Below, in pieces: positions 25,958 to 36,194 of a stretch of 60,130 bases of DNA. The stretch's first letter is position 1. Every line of letters starts with the position of its first letter. The notes under the pieces are model-generated. The model had not been told where the DNA came from, made no database searches, and saw only the letters and a program-made list of their open reading frames with translations. The stretch comes from RGIG7213 sp045544195. GTDB lineage: Bacteria > Bacillota > Clostridia > Oscillospirales > CAG-272. The position numbers were made by a program, and so were the translations under genes. The stretch is taken from NCBI GenBank assembly GCA_045544195.1, contig JAZPYO010000050.1, forward strand, positions 1 through 60,130. The letters are read 5' to 3'.

Positions 25958-28060
25958 TCAATGTGCGCTGAAGAGCACCAGCTTATCGTGTTCTTCTAAC
26001 TTTACCTTTATCTGACTTGTGTCCGAGCTGAATATTTTTACCTTTTCACCCGGCTTTACATATCCCAATGCTATCGTCGGGTTTACAAAGCCCATTTTTT
26101 CTTTATCAATTGAAGCGTTGTAAATTGCACGAACGAGCTGATCTGCTGTCGTTTCCTCGGGAATTACGTCAAAATAGTCTTTTACCTTCTTAATATATAT
26201 CTCTTTGCTGCTGTAGGTATCGGATATCCTTTCATCATAAGAAAGAATATCGTTGTAGAAATCAAATAACGCTTCAAATTCGCTTATCTGCGTTATCATT
26301 TTGCTGATGTAACGGTTACTGATAACTACATTGTTCACGCTGTAGCTGTTTACGATATCGTGGTGCTTAGGGTCAATGATCTCTACGATAACGTCGATGC
26401 TTTCAATATCGAAGTCGGGGTTTTCCTTTACCTTATTTGCTATTATATCACGCACGTACACGAGATTTGCGAGCGCGTTTGCGTCTATGTTATCGTTCAA
26501 TGCTGAATCGTCTGAAAGAATAAGAACGCTTGTGTCCTCCTCGTTTTCTGACACAAATTCATTGATAGTTGAGCAAATAAGGTCTTTATCGTAAATATCC
26601 GCCTCTACCGTTTTTATAACGAACGGATAATCCTTATAGTGATTTTGTCTTTCAAGACTGTTCTTATCGTCGATAACGATTATTCTTACTATCTGTTCAT
26701 TTTCCTGCTTCCATTCGTTTATGAAAGCCTGAAAGCCCGCCATAATATGCTTGCATTTGCTGTTGTGACCGAGTATTATGACGTTTTTGCATTCCATACG
26801 GTAGTTCTTGTTCAGTGATACCGAATAATCCGTTTTGGAAACGGCAGATTTTTTATGTACGTCCTTATCGTTGTCTGCTACGTAAAAGGCAAAGTGCTCG
26901 TCTCCGTTTTTCATAACGGTGATCGGCAAAGCATGAGTATGATCCTTGAAATAGTCGTTTATAAATGAGATCTCGTCCTCACATGAATGCTTTTCGGAAT
27001 GAAATTCCGCACCCTTGCTCGAAAACAGCTCACTGTAAGCGGAATTAAGCTCAGGCATAAGACAGAACTGTGAAAGTATCTGGCCCAAGACCTCATTGAC
27101 CTTAACGGGAATTATGTTGCATTTACCCTTTACTTGCTTTGCTGAAATGATCTTTTCAACAAGCTCCAGAGTCCAGGGGTCTGTAATTTCAACGACTATC
27201 TTCTGACCGTCCGCCGATGATTCATCAGATGTAATGTCTGATACCTGCATAAGAGTCTTTATAGTCTGTGCATTGCCCTTGCTTTTTTCTTCAAGTATTT
27301 CCTTGTGCTCAAATTTGCATAGCGTATTGTTTATATCGCCGCCCAGAATTATGACTGCGCGTGCGTATTTCAATGATATATCACTCAACTGCTTTGATGA
27401 AAAAACATCTCCCTGACGAACCATAACGGTAACGCTTTTTCTGAAACGGTTTTTATGTATGGCTATCATTCGTGCGGGAAAGGGAAGATGCGAATATCTT
27501 TTTATCACTTCGCTATTCTCACGTGCAACCGTATCTGAAAGCCTCTCGTCAATTTCTTTTTCTATTTCTTCTTTACCTGACGGTACGAGAATGACTACCT
27601 TTTGCTTTTCATCTGTATACAGCATATCATTGACTATTTCCGATGCTCTGCTGTTCCAGTTCAGAATTACGAAATGTCCGTGAAGATCAAGCTTTCTTTT
27701 TCCCGTATTGGCGTTTTCAATGAAATTTGAAATGTAGTTCGTAACGTAACCGATAACAGAGCCCGTAAAGGATATCATACCGATCAGAACTACGGCAAGA
27801 CACACTAATGTAATCGCTATTCCCGATTTACCGATATCAGCAACAACGAACTGAATACAGCCTGCGTCAAGTATCATGGTTATCGTGCAGATGGCTGCCT
27901 CGACAAATCCCATTTTTTCAGTTCCGTCCAAGGACAAAGCACTGATTATCAACGCTGCCAGAAGAAAAAATACGATGTTGAACAGTAAAATGGCTGACAA
28001 AACCATCTTACCGGGATTCTTTACCAACTGAATACTGAACCATTCTTTGATTTTTATCAT
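25958..28060 (-). CDS. CASTOR/POLLUX-type ion channel with RCK domains
   Basis: A 700-residue membrane protein. The first 115 residues hold TM1 (about 18-43), a pore-like re-entrant segment with CTITMILDAGC (the bacterial family has TLDPG here) and TM2 (about 78-105). The rest is cytosolic, with paired Rossmann (RCK/TrkA-N-like) domains: HGHFVILNWNSRASEIV near 125 and KNVIILGHNSKCKHIM near 420, plus EIIDPKHHDIV. This matches the plant CASTOR/POLLUX (DMI1) family and its uncharacterised bacterial homologues, which form cation channels gated by ligand-binding RCK rings. Its neighbours are the YbjN-like and protease genes on the same strand; the 130-bp gap leaves co-transcription open. Confidence 0.82.
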   Translation of the reverse strand: MIKIKEWFSIQLVKNPGKMVLSAILLFNIVFFLLAALIISALSLDGTEKMGFVEAAICTITMILDAGCIQFVVADIGKSGIAITLVCLAVVLIGMISFTGSVIGYVTNYISNFIENANTGKRKLDLHGHFVILNWNSRASEIVNDMLYTDEKQKVVILVPSGKEEIEKEIDERLSDTVARENSEVIKRYSHLPFPARMIAIHKNRFRKSVTVMVRQGDVFSSKQLSDISLKYARAVIILGGDINNTLCKFEHKEILEEKSKGNAQTIKTLMQVSDITSDESSADGQKIVVEITDPWTLELVEKIISAKQVKGKCNIIPVKVNEVLGQILSQFCLMPELNSAYSELFSSKGAEFHSEKHSCEDEISFINDYFKDHTHALPITVMKNGDEHFAFYVADNDKDVHKKSAVSKTDYSVSLNKNYRMECKNVIILGHNSKCKHIMAGFQAFINEWKQENEQIVRIIVIDDKNSLERQNHYKDYPFVIKTVEADIYDKDLICSTINEFVSENEEDTSVLILSDDSALNDNIDANALANLVYVRDIIANKVKENPDFDIESIDVIVEIIDPKHHDIVNSYSVNNVVISNRYISKMITQISEFEALFDFYNDILSYDERISDTYSSKEIYIKKVKDYFDVIPEETTADQLVRAIYNASIDKEKMGFVNPTIALGYVKPGEKVKIFSSDTSQIKVKLEEHDKLVLFSAH

Positions 28061-28588
28061 AATTCTTTCTGCCTTTCTTCAAAATTTCACTTTCTGTATG
28101 GATCTTTAGCGAAAAAATGTGGTAATATTTGTATATCCGATATGATGTTCCACTATACTATAAAAAAATCCATATTTTTTGCCATTATATCTCAGATTTA
28201 TTGATATTTTATTATACTTTATTTTTTAAATTGTAAAGTTTGAACAGAGCGAACAGGAGCGTTTTGAATGATATTTTTTATTAAATGAATATTTGATGGC
28301 TACTTAAATAGAAAATATATTTAATTTAAATATTTATAATAAAGGTATTTCCAAGTGATTTAATATCGGAATTTATAACTGTTACAGAATTTTGTTAACA
28401 AAATGTAAAAAAATTAACAATGGGGATGAAAAAAGCGGAAAAGACTTGAAAAAAATGTTTTTTTATGTTAGTATTGCGACAAGATTGTTTCGCTGTGAAA
28501 AAATTTTCTGTTTATGCAGATGCATTGTCTTGAATAAATATACTCTTTTATCGTTTGTATTTCGTTATTTGAAACATGTGAGGAAGGT
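28061..28588. other. AT-rich divergent intergenic region, no gene
   Basis: About 530 bp of very AT-rich sequence between the divergent channel gene and the pilus operon. It must contain both promoters, but I see no convincing consensus pair or structured RNA. A short frame (28392-28592) has no RBS and I do not call it. Confidence 0.5.
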
Positions 28589-28954
28589 ATGACTGATAAA
28601 AAACTGAAAAGGCTTTCCCGCAGTGAGCTGTTGGAGCTTCTTATTGACCAGATGGAAAAAAACGAATTGCTTGAAAAAGAGCTCAGGGAAGCAAAAAGTA
28701 AGCTCGAAAGCAAAAAGATAATATGCGAAAACGCAGGCTCTGTGGCTGAAGCATCCTTGCAGTTGAACGATGTTTTTACATCGGCGCAAAACGCCGCACA
28801 GCAGTATCTTGAAAACATAAAGCGTATGAGCGATGAGGCTGAAGAAGAAAAAAATCGGATCATCGAAGAAGCAAAAAGAAAAGCAGATGAAATAATACGA
28901 TCTTCTGAGGACCTTAGCAATAAGCGTAAGGATCAGGACAGCGAAAATAATTAG
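28589..28954 (+). CDS. coiled-coil protein heading the pilus operon
   Basis: A 121-residue, highly charged, almost entirely helical protein (LLIDQMEKNELLEKELREA; later RIIEEAKRKADEIIRSSED). The heptad-like pattern resembles DivIVA/ATP-synthase-b type coiled coils. It has no TM segment or signal peptide, so it is cytosolic. AGGAAGG ends one base before ATG 28589, an unusually tight spacing. It is the first gene of a same-strand series leading to the signal peptidase and pilins and is probably co-transcribed. A scaffold role at the membrane is possible, not shown. Confidence 0.7.
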   Translation: MTDKKLKRLSRSELLELLIDQMEKNELLEKELREAKSKLESKKIICENAGSVAEASLQLNDVFTSAQNAAQQYLENIKRMSDEAEEEKNRIIEEAKRKADEIIRSSEDLSNKRKDQDSENN

Positions 28955-29032
28955 GTATATATAAAAGCAGTTTGTGCCTAATGAGTACGTCGATTTTAAC
29001 AGTCGCACGATACTTTGAAAGGAAGTGATTCC

Positions 29033-29626
29033 GTGAACGGCAGTACCGATCAGGAGAAAATTGACTGCCCGAGTACCGAGCAGTTAAAAACGGAATATGA
29101 CAGGGTAATATACAACAAAAAATTCAGGCGTGTTATGCGCAGTACGGTATACATACTTATAGTCGTTGCGGCGGTTGCTGTTCTTGTTGCAACTCTTTTT
29201 ATGCCGGTGCTTCAGATATACGGCTCTTCTATGACTCCGACGCTTGATGAGGGTGACATTGTGATCTCCGCTAAATATACTGATTTCGACACGGGCGACC
29301 TTGTGGTATTCTATATTGGTAATAAAATACTCGTAAAGCGTTATATCGCAGGACCGGGTCAATGGGTAAATATCGACGAAAAGGGAAACGTTTTTGTAGA
29401 CGGAAAAATGCTTGATGAGCCTTATGTACGACAAAAGGCTCTCGGCGACTGCAATATTGAGCTGCCATATCAAGTTCCCGAAAACCGTATATTCTGTATG
29501 GGTGATCACAGAACAACATCGGTAGATTCGCGAAATACCGCCGTTGGCTGTGTTGAGTCGGAGCAGCTTGTCGGCAAGATCGTTTTCAGAGTCTGGCCGC
29601 TGAACAAAATAGGACCGGTGAATTAA
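29033..29626 (+). CDS. type I signal peptidase dedicated to the pilus locus
   Basis: A 197-residue signal peptidase I. One TM helix (about 38-58) is followed by QIYGSSMTPTLDEGD with catalytic Ser66, then NKILVKRYIAGPG with the general-base Lys102, and GDHRTTSVDSRN, the conserved box E. It should cleave signal peptides on the outer face of the membrane. The GTG at 29033 is preferred because GGAAG lies seven bases upstream; a TTG at 29015 would overlap that RBS. It is positioned directly before the tip-protein and pilin genes, as are the dedicated signal peptidases of other Gram-positive pilus islands. Confidence 0.88.
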   Translation: MNGSTDQEKIDCPSTEQLKTEYDRVIYNKKFRRVMRSTVYILIVVAAVAVLVATLFMPVLQIYGSSMTPTLDEGDIVISAKYTDFDTGDLVVFYIGNKILVKRYIAGPGQWVNIDEKGNVFVDGKMLDEPYVRQKALGDCNIELPYQVPENRIFCMGDHRTTSVDSRNTAVGCVESEQLVGKIVFRVWPLNKIGPVN

Positions 29627-29675
29627 GTGATCTCTGATTTGAGTTTTTTTACAAAAAGTAAAGGAGGGTAAAACG

Positions 29676-32600
29676 ATGCAAAGCAAAGCATTGGAACGGA
29701 TAACTGAATATTCAGCCGGGCGCCGCCGCAGAAGGCGTTGGAGAAGCGTTCTCACTGTAATGGCGTCTGTTGTCGTATTCGTTACAACGTACGTTCTTAT
29801 CCTTCCTGCTATAACAATGGATAATGATCCGACGTGCAATATTGCAGAGCATACGCATACTGATGAATGCTTCGGATATGCATATGTGCTGAGCTGCATA
29901 GAGCAGACGCAGGTTGAAAACAATAATATATACATTCATACACATTCGGACAAGTGCTATGCCGACGGCAAGCTCGTATGCACGATGAGAGAGCTTTCCG
30001 AGCATATCCATACAGACGATTGCTACGCACTTGACGATGATCTTCAAAATTACGTAGCCGTATGCGGCAAGGAGCAGATAACCGAACATACCCACACGAA
30101 CGAATGTTATGATGACACAGGCATTATATGCGGTAAGGTGCAGGCTGTAAAGCATATGCATACCGATGATTGCTTCGTTTTGTCGGATGCAGAAAAGGTA
30201 ATAACCTGCAAATTGCAGGAGCATACTCACCATGAAATAGCGTGTTATGCCGACAGATCGGCAGACGTCGAAACGAGTGATGATTGGCAAAAATCGCTTA
30301 AGGACGTTGAATTTTGCGGTGAATGGCACAGAGACGTTTTAGCCGTTGCCAAGTCGCAGATAGGATACTCTGAAAGCAGCAGAAACGTCATTTGCGATGA
30401 AAACGGCAGACTGCAGGGATATACGAGATACGGCGAATGGTACGGCGAGCCGTACGGAGAATGGTCCGCAATGTTTGTATCATTCTGCCTGCATTACGCA
30501 GGTGTTGAGAAAATGCCGTACGGCAGCGATTGCAACGATTGGATGCTTGCTCTTTCCGATGAAAGATACGATCTGTACCGCAAGGCAGGCGATCATATAC
30601 CGAGCGCCGGCGAAATAGTATTCCTTGATAAAGACAAGGATTCTTGCACAGACAGCGTCGGAATAATTGCCGAGATCATTCCTCAGATAGAATCGCAGGC
30701 AGCAAAGCTCAAGGTAATACAGGGCGATGCGTCAAGCAAGGTGCAGTATGTTATATATGAATATACATCTGAGTCGGTGATCGGATATTCCGTTTTGCCT
30801 GATGGCAATTATAAAGAGCAGACTGTCACAGCACAGATATACACGGACGGTACATACCGAAATCCCCTTGAATCAGATACTACCGTTATTACGGTAAGCG
30901 GTATTTTACCGAAAAACGCATCTGTATACGCATATCCGATGAATACACAGAATGATGATGAGATATGCGCGTACGACATAACGGTATTCGACAGTGACGG
31001 AAACGTATTCAACGTGCTTGACGGCGAAAGCCTCGACGTACGGATACTGTCGGATAAATTGAAAAACAGTGCTTTTGATGACGGCACTCACCCTGAGGTA
31101 TATTACGTAGCGGAAAACGGTACAGAGGAGCGAATGCCGACTGAATATACCGAAGACGGTATCGAATTTAAAACGGATCACTTTTCGCTCTACGCCGTGC
31201 GTGCCGTACAAGAAGCATCCGCCGCAAGCTACAACGATTTAGTAAATCGGATAAACAATAACGCTAAATATATACGGTTGACGAACTCATTTACGGTCGG
31301 CTCAGCTATAAATATCGACTGGGGCAAAGATGTTATCGTAGACCTTAACGGAAAAACGATCTCGTCAGGATCATCAAACACCGTATTCAATGTCAATAAC
31401 GGCGGTCAGCTCACGGTGCTTGATTCCACACAGCCGCAGGCAAGCGTACAAAAGCAGACTTTGAGTAAAATGACGTACGGTAATACGGCAAGCCTTTCCG
31501 TATCCGGTGAAAGAGCAACGCTTACATACTACGTTACACGTTCTGAAGTAACGAACGTACAAACGGGCTCGACTGTCGAGACGTTATACAAGTATACGGT
31601 AAGTACGTCGGGTGCTATAAAGGGCTCCTCACAGCCTATCATTACAGTCAACGGCGGTACGTTCAATCTTCAGAGCGGTATGCTCAGAAGCGGAACGAAC
31701 AGAGCCGTATATCAAAGCTATTCGGGCGGTACGATAAATCTTTCGGGCGGATATATCTGCGGATTTGAAAGATCGTATAACACAGGATGGCTCAATCAAG
31801 ATGATTTCGGCGGCGCTGTATACAGCGCAAGCGGCACGCTCAATATATCGAACGATGCGGTAATAGCCGCTAACAAGGCAGGCTGCGGCGGCGGTGTCGC
31901 TGTTATGGGTCAGAATAAGCTCAATATCAGCGGCGGCGTTATCAGTGGAAACGTGGCTTTGTTCAATAATGCAAGCGTAGATCACGCGGGCGGCGGCGGT
32001 CTTGTCGCGTGTGCGCAGACGACAGTTACGATGTCGGACGGTTATATCACCAATAACACCGCAAACGGTCAATGCTATCTTGACGGCGGCGGCGGAATAT
32101 TCATCCGCGACGATTGTAAATTCACAATACGCGGCGGATATGTCACGGGCAACAAGGCTCAGGGCGGCGGCGGCATAAAGACAAGCTCGGGCAACGGGTG
32201 TACCTTTACGATGGACGGCGGATTTTTCTCCGGAAATCTCGCAACAGCAGGCGAGGGTGCGGGCATCTGCATAGAGTATAACGGCAGAGGATATATAAAC
32301 GCAGGTTATGTAACGAACAACATTCTTGAAAATACGGAGCACTGGGGCGGCGGCGGAGTATTCTGTGCCGATCAAGCGGTTCTTGAAATAAAGAATATGC
32401 TCGCGACTGACAACTCGGCAGGCGGCTTCGGCGGCGGTGTTGCAGGTTGTCCTACAGGTAAGATTTACTTATATGTTGATAAGGGTGCTGCTATCTTTGA
32501 CAACCACGACGTTGTTGATGAAGACGGAATACATTTCGTATCAGGCGGTACGAAGGACGGCGTTGACTACAAAATATGTAACGAAATGTTCCAAAGATGC

Positions 32601-34334
32601 GGTCACGCTGATTACTTCTGTGCGTTGATGGGCACGGTTTCGGGCACGATGCTCGGCGGCGGGTCTGCAGGCTGGCGCGGAAGCGCTGACTACACAGAGG
32701 TTCATGCAGATAAGGACGACGTCATAGTTTCAAGCGGAATTATGGGACTTGAAGCAAATCCCGACGATGAAGCAAAGCAAAACGCTTATGCGCTTGCAAC
32801 TGTATATATCAACGGAAACTATTCATACACTCACGGCGGAGCGATAATGTGTAACGGAATTCTCGTGGTAGGTAATCCGTTAGACATAACGCTTCCGACA
32901 AAGGTCAAAATAAACGCAAGCAAGGTTCTTTACGAGGGCGGAGGAACGAACGAGCTCTCGCTTAAAGATAATGACTTTGAATTTCAGCTTATTGAGGCGT
33001 ATCTGAACGGCACAGTCCTTGATAATGCCAAGTGCGCAGAGGACGGCTCTATAAAATTCGATCATCAGATAATACTTGAAGAAAACGGAACGTACGTTTA
33101 TTACGTGCGTGAGATCCCAAAAACAAATGACAATACTATTTTGTACGACAATACGATATACCGTATTACAATGGAAGTTCAGCTCGATGACGGAGAGATC
33201 TATTTCCGTGAATCGAAAAAGTATACTTACAGCATAGTCAGTATGACCGTAGACAAGAGTAATGACGAGGGTGTGAATTGGTCACAGTATTACAAAACGT
33301 CATCTCCGCAGGGCGGAAACGTTACGGTGACGCTTTCGGAAGAATACTCGTTTGTCAATCGCACGATGAAATTTACGACGTTGACTGTCAGAAAAGAATG
33401 GCAGGGAACTGTCGGCGCGGATTCTGTCACCGTCACACTCAGACAGAACGGTGCAGACTACAAGACTGTAAAGCTCGACGCATCGAATAACTGGTCGTAT
33501 ACGTGGACCGATCTTCCCGAGGGATATCAGTACACGGTACACGAGCGCTCGATACCGGGGTATACTGCAAGTTATAACGTTTTGCCGGGCAAAGTGTCAA
33601 CCGTGCAACGTCAGCTCGGAACAGGAACATGGTGGGTTCCCGCCTCATCACTGAGCAAAGATAATCAGTATATCATCGTAAGTCCGGACGGCAAGAAGGC
33701 ACTTTGTACGACGCGCGATCACATGGATCTGCCGTTTACCTCAGAAGATACGGTAAACGTCGATATGCAGAACGGTAAGTTTACGCTGAACGGCGTTCAA
33801 TACAGTATGTGGATACCGTATGACGCAAATATGGATAACGGAGCGATATATACTCCGCAGGACAGAAAAAACAACGGCGGTCTTGCTCTGAAGAGCGGAG
33901 TCGGAGACTCGTGGCTGCTCGCTCAGCCGTCAGAAGGTAAGCCGCTTAAGGGTACAACGGGCATTGATTGGTCATCAAGAGTTGAATATATCAACGGATT
34001 TCTGATGATCAATAATGAGTTTGATAATCAAATAACGACCCTGAGATCTATCGTTTTTGAAGGTGATAAGTTCACGTCAAGCACAGCTCAGGCACCTGTA
34101 AATGCGGCAAGATTCCTCGTTCTCGTAAGAGGAAATCCGACGCTTACGGAAACGGTGGTGCACGATGCAGTCGTTGTAATAACAAACGAAGGCTCTCCTG
34201 TATACGCATTACCTGAAACAGGCGGAAACGGCTCGTTTGCGTATATTTCTGCAGGCTTGACACTGATAATGATCGGTGCATATCTTTCCTACAGAAAAAT
34301 AAAAAGCAGCAAGGAGGATACAGCTTCCTTCTGA
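29676..34334 (+). CDS. giant LPETG pilus tip protein / adhesin
   Basis: A 1552-residue surface protein. An N-terminal basic cluster and hydrophobic segment (24-46) is an atypical export signal. Residues 58-195 contain six HxHTxxC-type repeats (EHTHTDECF, EHIHTDDCY and others) likely to bind metal. Residues 215-335 form a CHAP-like amidase domain whose usual Cys and His are Ser264 and Ser327. A broad Gly-rich region (about 520-1000) of beta-helix repeats (TINLSGGYICG, CTFTMDGGFFSG) follows, then Cna-B type domains (TLTVRKEWQGT). The end is LPETG (1512-1516), a TM helix and a short tail, the sortase signal. It should sit at the tip of the pilus made by the next genes. AAAGGAGGG precedes ATG 29676. 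Confidence 0.87.
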   Translation: MQSKALERITEYSAGRRRRRRWRSVLTVMASVVVFVTTYVLILPAITMDNDPTCNIAEHTHTDECFGYAYVLSCIEQTQVENNNIYIHTHSDKCYADGKLVCTMRELSEHIHTDDCYALDDDLQNYVAVCGKEQITEHTHTNECYDDTGIICGKVQAVKHMHTDDCFVLSDAEKVITCKLQEHTHHEIACYADRSADVETSDDWQKSLKDVEFCGEWHRDVLAVAKSQIGYSESSRNVICDENGRLQGYTRYGEWYGEPYGEWSAMFVSFCLHYAGVEKMPYGSDCNDWMLALSDERYDLYRKAGDHIPSAGEIVFLDKDKDSCTDSVGIIAEIIPQIESQAAKLKVIQGDASSKVQYVIYEYTSESVIGYSVLPDGNYKEQTVTAQIYTDGTYRNPLESDTTVITVSGILPKNASVYAYPMNTQNDDEICAYDITVFDSDGNVFNVLDGESLDVRILSDKLKNSAFDDGTHPEVYYVAENGTEERMPTEYTEDGIEFKTDHFSLYAVRAVQEASAASYNDLVNRINNNAKYIRLTNSFTVGSAINIDWGKDVIVDLNGKTISSGSSNTVFNVNNGGQLTVLDSTQPQASVQKQTLSKMTYGNTASLSVSGERATLTYYVTRSEVTNVQTGSTVETLYKYTVSTSGAIKGSSQPIITVNGGTFNLQSGMLRSGTNRAVYQSYSGGTINLSGGYICGFERSYNTGWLNQDDFGGAVYSASGTLNISNDAVIAANKAGCGGGVAVMGQNKLNISGGVISGNVALFNNASVDHAGGGGLVACAQTTVTMSDGYITNNTANGQCYLDGGGGIFIRDDCKFTIRGGYVTGNKAQGGGGIKTSSGNGCTFTMDGGFFSGNLATAGEGAGICIEYNGRGYINAGYVTNNILENTEHWGGGGVFCADQAVLEIKNMLATDNSAGGFGGGVAGCPTGKIYLYVDKGAAIFDNHDVVDEDGIHFVSGGTKDGVDYKICNEMFQRCGHADYFCALMGTVSGTMLGGGSAGWRGSADYTEVHADKDDVIVSSGIMGLEANPDDEAKQNAYALATVYINGNYSYTHGGAIMCNGILVVGNPLDITLPTKVKINASKVLYEGGGTNELSLKDNDFEFQLIEAYLNGTVLDNAKCAEDGSIKFDHQIILEENGTYVYYVREIPKTNDNTILYDNTIYRITMEVQLDDGEIYFRESKKYTYSIVSMTVDKSNDEGVNWSQYYKTSSPQGGNVTVTLSEEYSFVNRTMKFTTLTVRKEWQGTVGADSVTVTLRQNGADYKTVKLDASNNWSYTWTDLPEGYQYTVHERSIPGYTASYNVLPGKVSTVQRQLGTGTWWVPASSLSKDNQYIIVSPDGKKALCTTRDHMDLPFTSEDTVNVDMQNGKFTLNGVQYSMWIPYDANMDNGAIYTPQDRKNNGGLALKSGVGDSWLLAQPSEGKPLKGTTGIDWSSRVEYINGFLMINNEFDNQITTLRSIVFEGDKFTSSTAQAPVNAARFLVLVRGNPTLTETVVHDAVVVITNEGSPVYALPETGGNGSFAYISAGLTLIMIGAYLSYRKIKSSKEDTASF

Positions 34335-34393
34335 TGTCAACACAAATAGGTATTTAAATTTAGTTTATTATAAATTTGAAAGGACTTAAAAAA

Positions 34394-36178
34394 ATGCAGA
34401 GTTTTAAAAGGATCAGCGCATTAATTCTTTCGGTAATATTCGTATTTGCTATGATGTTTACCGCCTCAGCGTATGACATCGTTCTCGAAAGCGATGCAAC
34501 CACACCCACGGAAGGCCACGTATACGATATTTATCAGATATTCAGAGGCACTCTTGCCGAAGGCGTTCTCGTAGATATCAAATACGGCGCAAACTACTTG
34601 CCCGACGGCAAAACAACAGACGATGCAGTTGCTTCTGACGTTATAGATCAGATAGGCGACGATGCACGTGCATTTGCAAAGAAGCTTTTGAATGAGCAGC
34701 TTATCACAGGCGAGCCCGTAGCTGTTCTTTCGGCTGAAAATGACTGGACAGCAAAGGATCTTGAGGCAGGCTACTACCTTGTAAACGAACAGTATGGCGA
34801 AGATGTTCCCGCAGGTCAGACTATTTCCGCGTATATCGTTAAGGTTCTCGACGATGTTAAAATGACTCCTAAGTCCGGTATAACATCGATCGATAAGATA
34901 ATCAGCGGCGATAGCAACAGCATTGACGGTGACATCACTCTTGACGGTAAGTTTGATAACGTAAGCGTAGGTACGAACGTACAGTTCCTTCTTACAGCTC
35001 CCGTTTTGACAAACGCAAAGGATTTCGATTTCTGCTACTTCATTATCAACGATACTCTTTGCCCCGGATTTACATTCAATAACGATATTTCCGTTACTAT
35101 CGGCGGCGAGGATGCAGTTCTCAACGAGGATTACACGGTATTCACGGGTGATGAGGCTGACGGATATACGTTCCGCGTAGCGCTTCTCGATGCAAGATCG
35201 CACTCAGGACAGGATGTTGAGATTACATATTCCGCAGAGCTTAACGATAAGGCTGTTATAGGCGAGCTTGACGGTAACCCCAACGAAGCGGACCTTGTGT
35301 ACTCAAACAACCCCAATTTTGATTATGCAAATACCCATACAAACGGCAAGCCCTCAATAGGTCAGAGCGTACCTCTCGGTGAAACAGTAAAGGTTTATAC
35401 ACGCACATATACGACAGGTATCAAGGTCGTTAAGGTCGATGAAAACGGTAATGCACTCAAGGGTGCAAAGTTCGAGCTTAAGGGCGAGAACGTAACGAAG
35501 GTCATCGTTAAGCGTGAAGTATTCACGGAGTCCGAAAACGGTATTTACTGGCTTTTGAATAACGGATTTTACACTAAGGACGCTCCTTTGACAGAGGCTA
35601 AATACGTTGTAAAGACCGACAACCGTGACGGCGGCTACGTTCTTGACGGAGAAGCATACAGAGTGGCAACAAACGAAGAGCTTGCTGATGAAAGCGTTAC
35701 ACTTTACACAATGATCGAGCCTAACAGCAATCTCTATAACGATATTTACACGAAGTATGAAAAGGCAGTAGAGCCTACGTACGTTGACGTAAGAACCGAT
35801 AAGAAGATAGAGGCTGAGGTAGGCGAAAACGGCGTTATCATATTCGAGGGTCTCGGCGAAGGCACATATACCATAACGGAAACGGTTACTCCCGCAGGCT
35901 ATAACACCATAAAGGCATTTGATATCGTTGTTTCGTGGGAAGCTCCCGAAGCAGGCTCCGACGATTGCAAATGGACTGTAAGTGCGTTTGACGATGGCAA
36001 GCCCCTTTCTATCAACGAAGAAGGCGTATTTGAGCTTACGGTAGTTAACCACTCCGGTATCAAGCTTCCCGATACGGGCGGTATCGGTACGACGATATTC
36101 TATATTGTCGGCGGTGTTCTTGTATTAGGCGCTGTTGTGCTTCTCGTTACTAGAAAGCGTATGAATAAGGACAACTGA
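34394..36178 (+). CDS. LPDTG backbone pilin (isopeptide-forming fimbrial protein)
   Basis: A 594-residue shaft pilin. The signal peptide ends TASA before residue 27. Domains in order: an N-terminal domain to about 155, an isopeptide-forming fimbrial domain (about 165-330), and a Cna-B/SpaA-like domain with IKVVKVDENGNALKGAKFEL (bond-forming Lys candidates 344/347) and the E-box TYTITETVTPAGY (Glu496). The sorting signal is LPDTG (558-562), a TM helix and KRMNKDN. The class C sortase encoded next should polymerise it into the pilus fibre. ATG 34394 has AAAGGA ten bases upstream; the in-frame TTG at 34376 overlaps that site. A 14-bp hairpin follows the gene. Confidence 0.9.
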   Translation: MQSFKRISALILSVIFVFAMMFTASAYDIVLESDATTPTEGHVYDIYQIFRGTLAEGVLVDIKYGANYLPDGKTTDDAVASDVIDQIGDDARAFAKKLLNEQLITGEPVAVLSAENDWTAKDLEAGYYLVNEQYGEDVPAGQTISAYIVKVLDDVKMTPKSGITSIDKIISGDSNSIDGDITLDGKFDNVSVGTNVQFLLTAPVLTNAKDFDFCYFIINDTLCPGFTFNNDISVTIGGEDAVLNEDYTVFTGDEADGYTFRVALLDARSHSGQDVEITYSAELNDKAVIGELDGNPNEADLVYSNNPNFDYANTHTNGKPSIGQSVPLGETVKVYTRTYTTGIKVVKVDENGNALKGAKFELKGENVTKVIVKREVFTESENGIYWLLNNGFYTKDAPLTEAKYVVKTDNRDGGYVLDGEAYRVATNEELADESVTLYTMIEPNSNLYNDIYTKYEKAVEPTYVDVRTDKKIEAEVGENGVIIFEGLGEGTYTITETVTPAGYNTIKAFDIVVSWEAPEAGSDDCKWTVSAFDDGKPLSINEEGVFELTVVNHSGIKLPDTGGIGTTIFYIVGGVLVLGAVVLLVTRKRMNKDN

Positions 36179-36194
36179 TGTAACTTATATTTGA

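Noticed and set aside
31629..32375. Long reverse-strand frame inside the tip-protein gene
   Set aside because: Shadow of the Gly-rich repeats; no start context, and the forward protein is clearly real.
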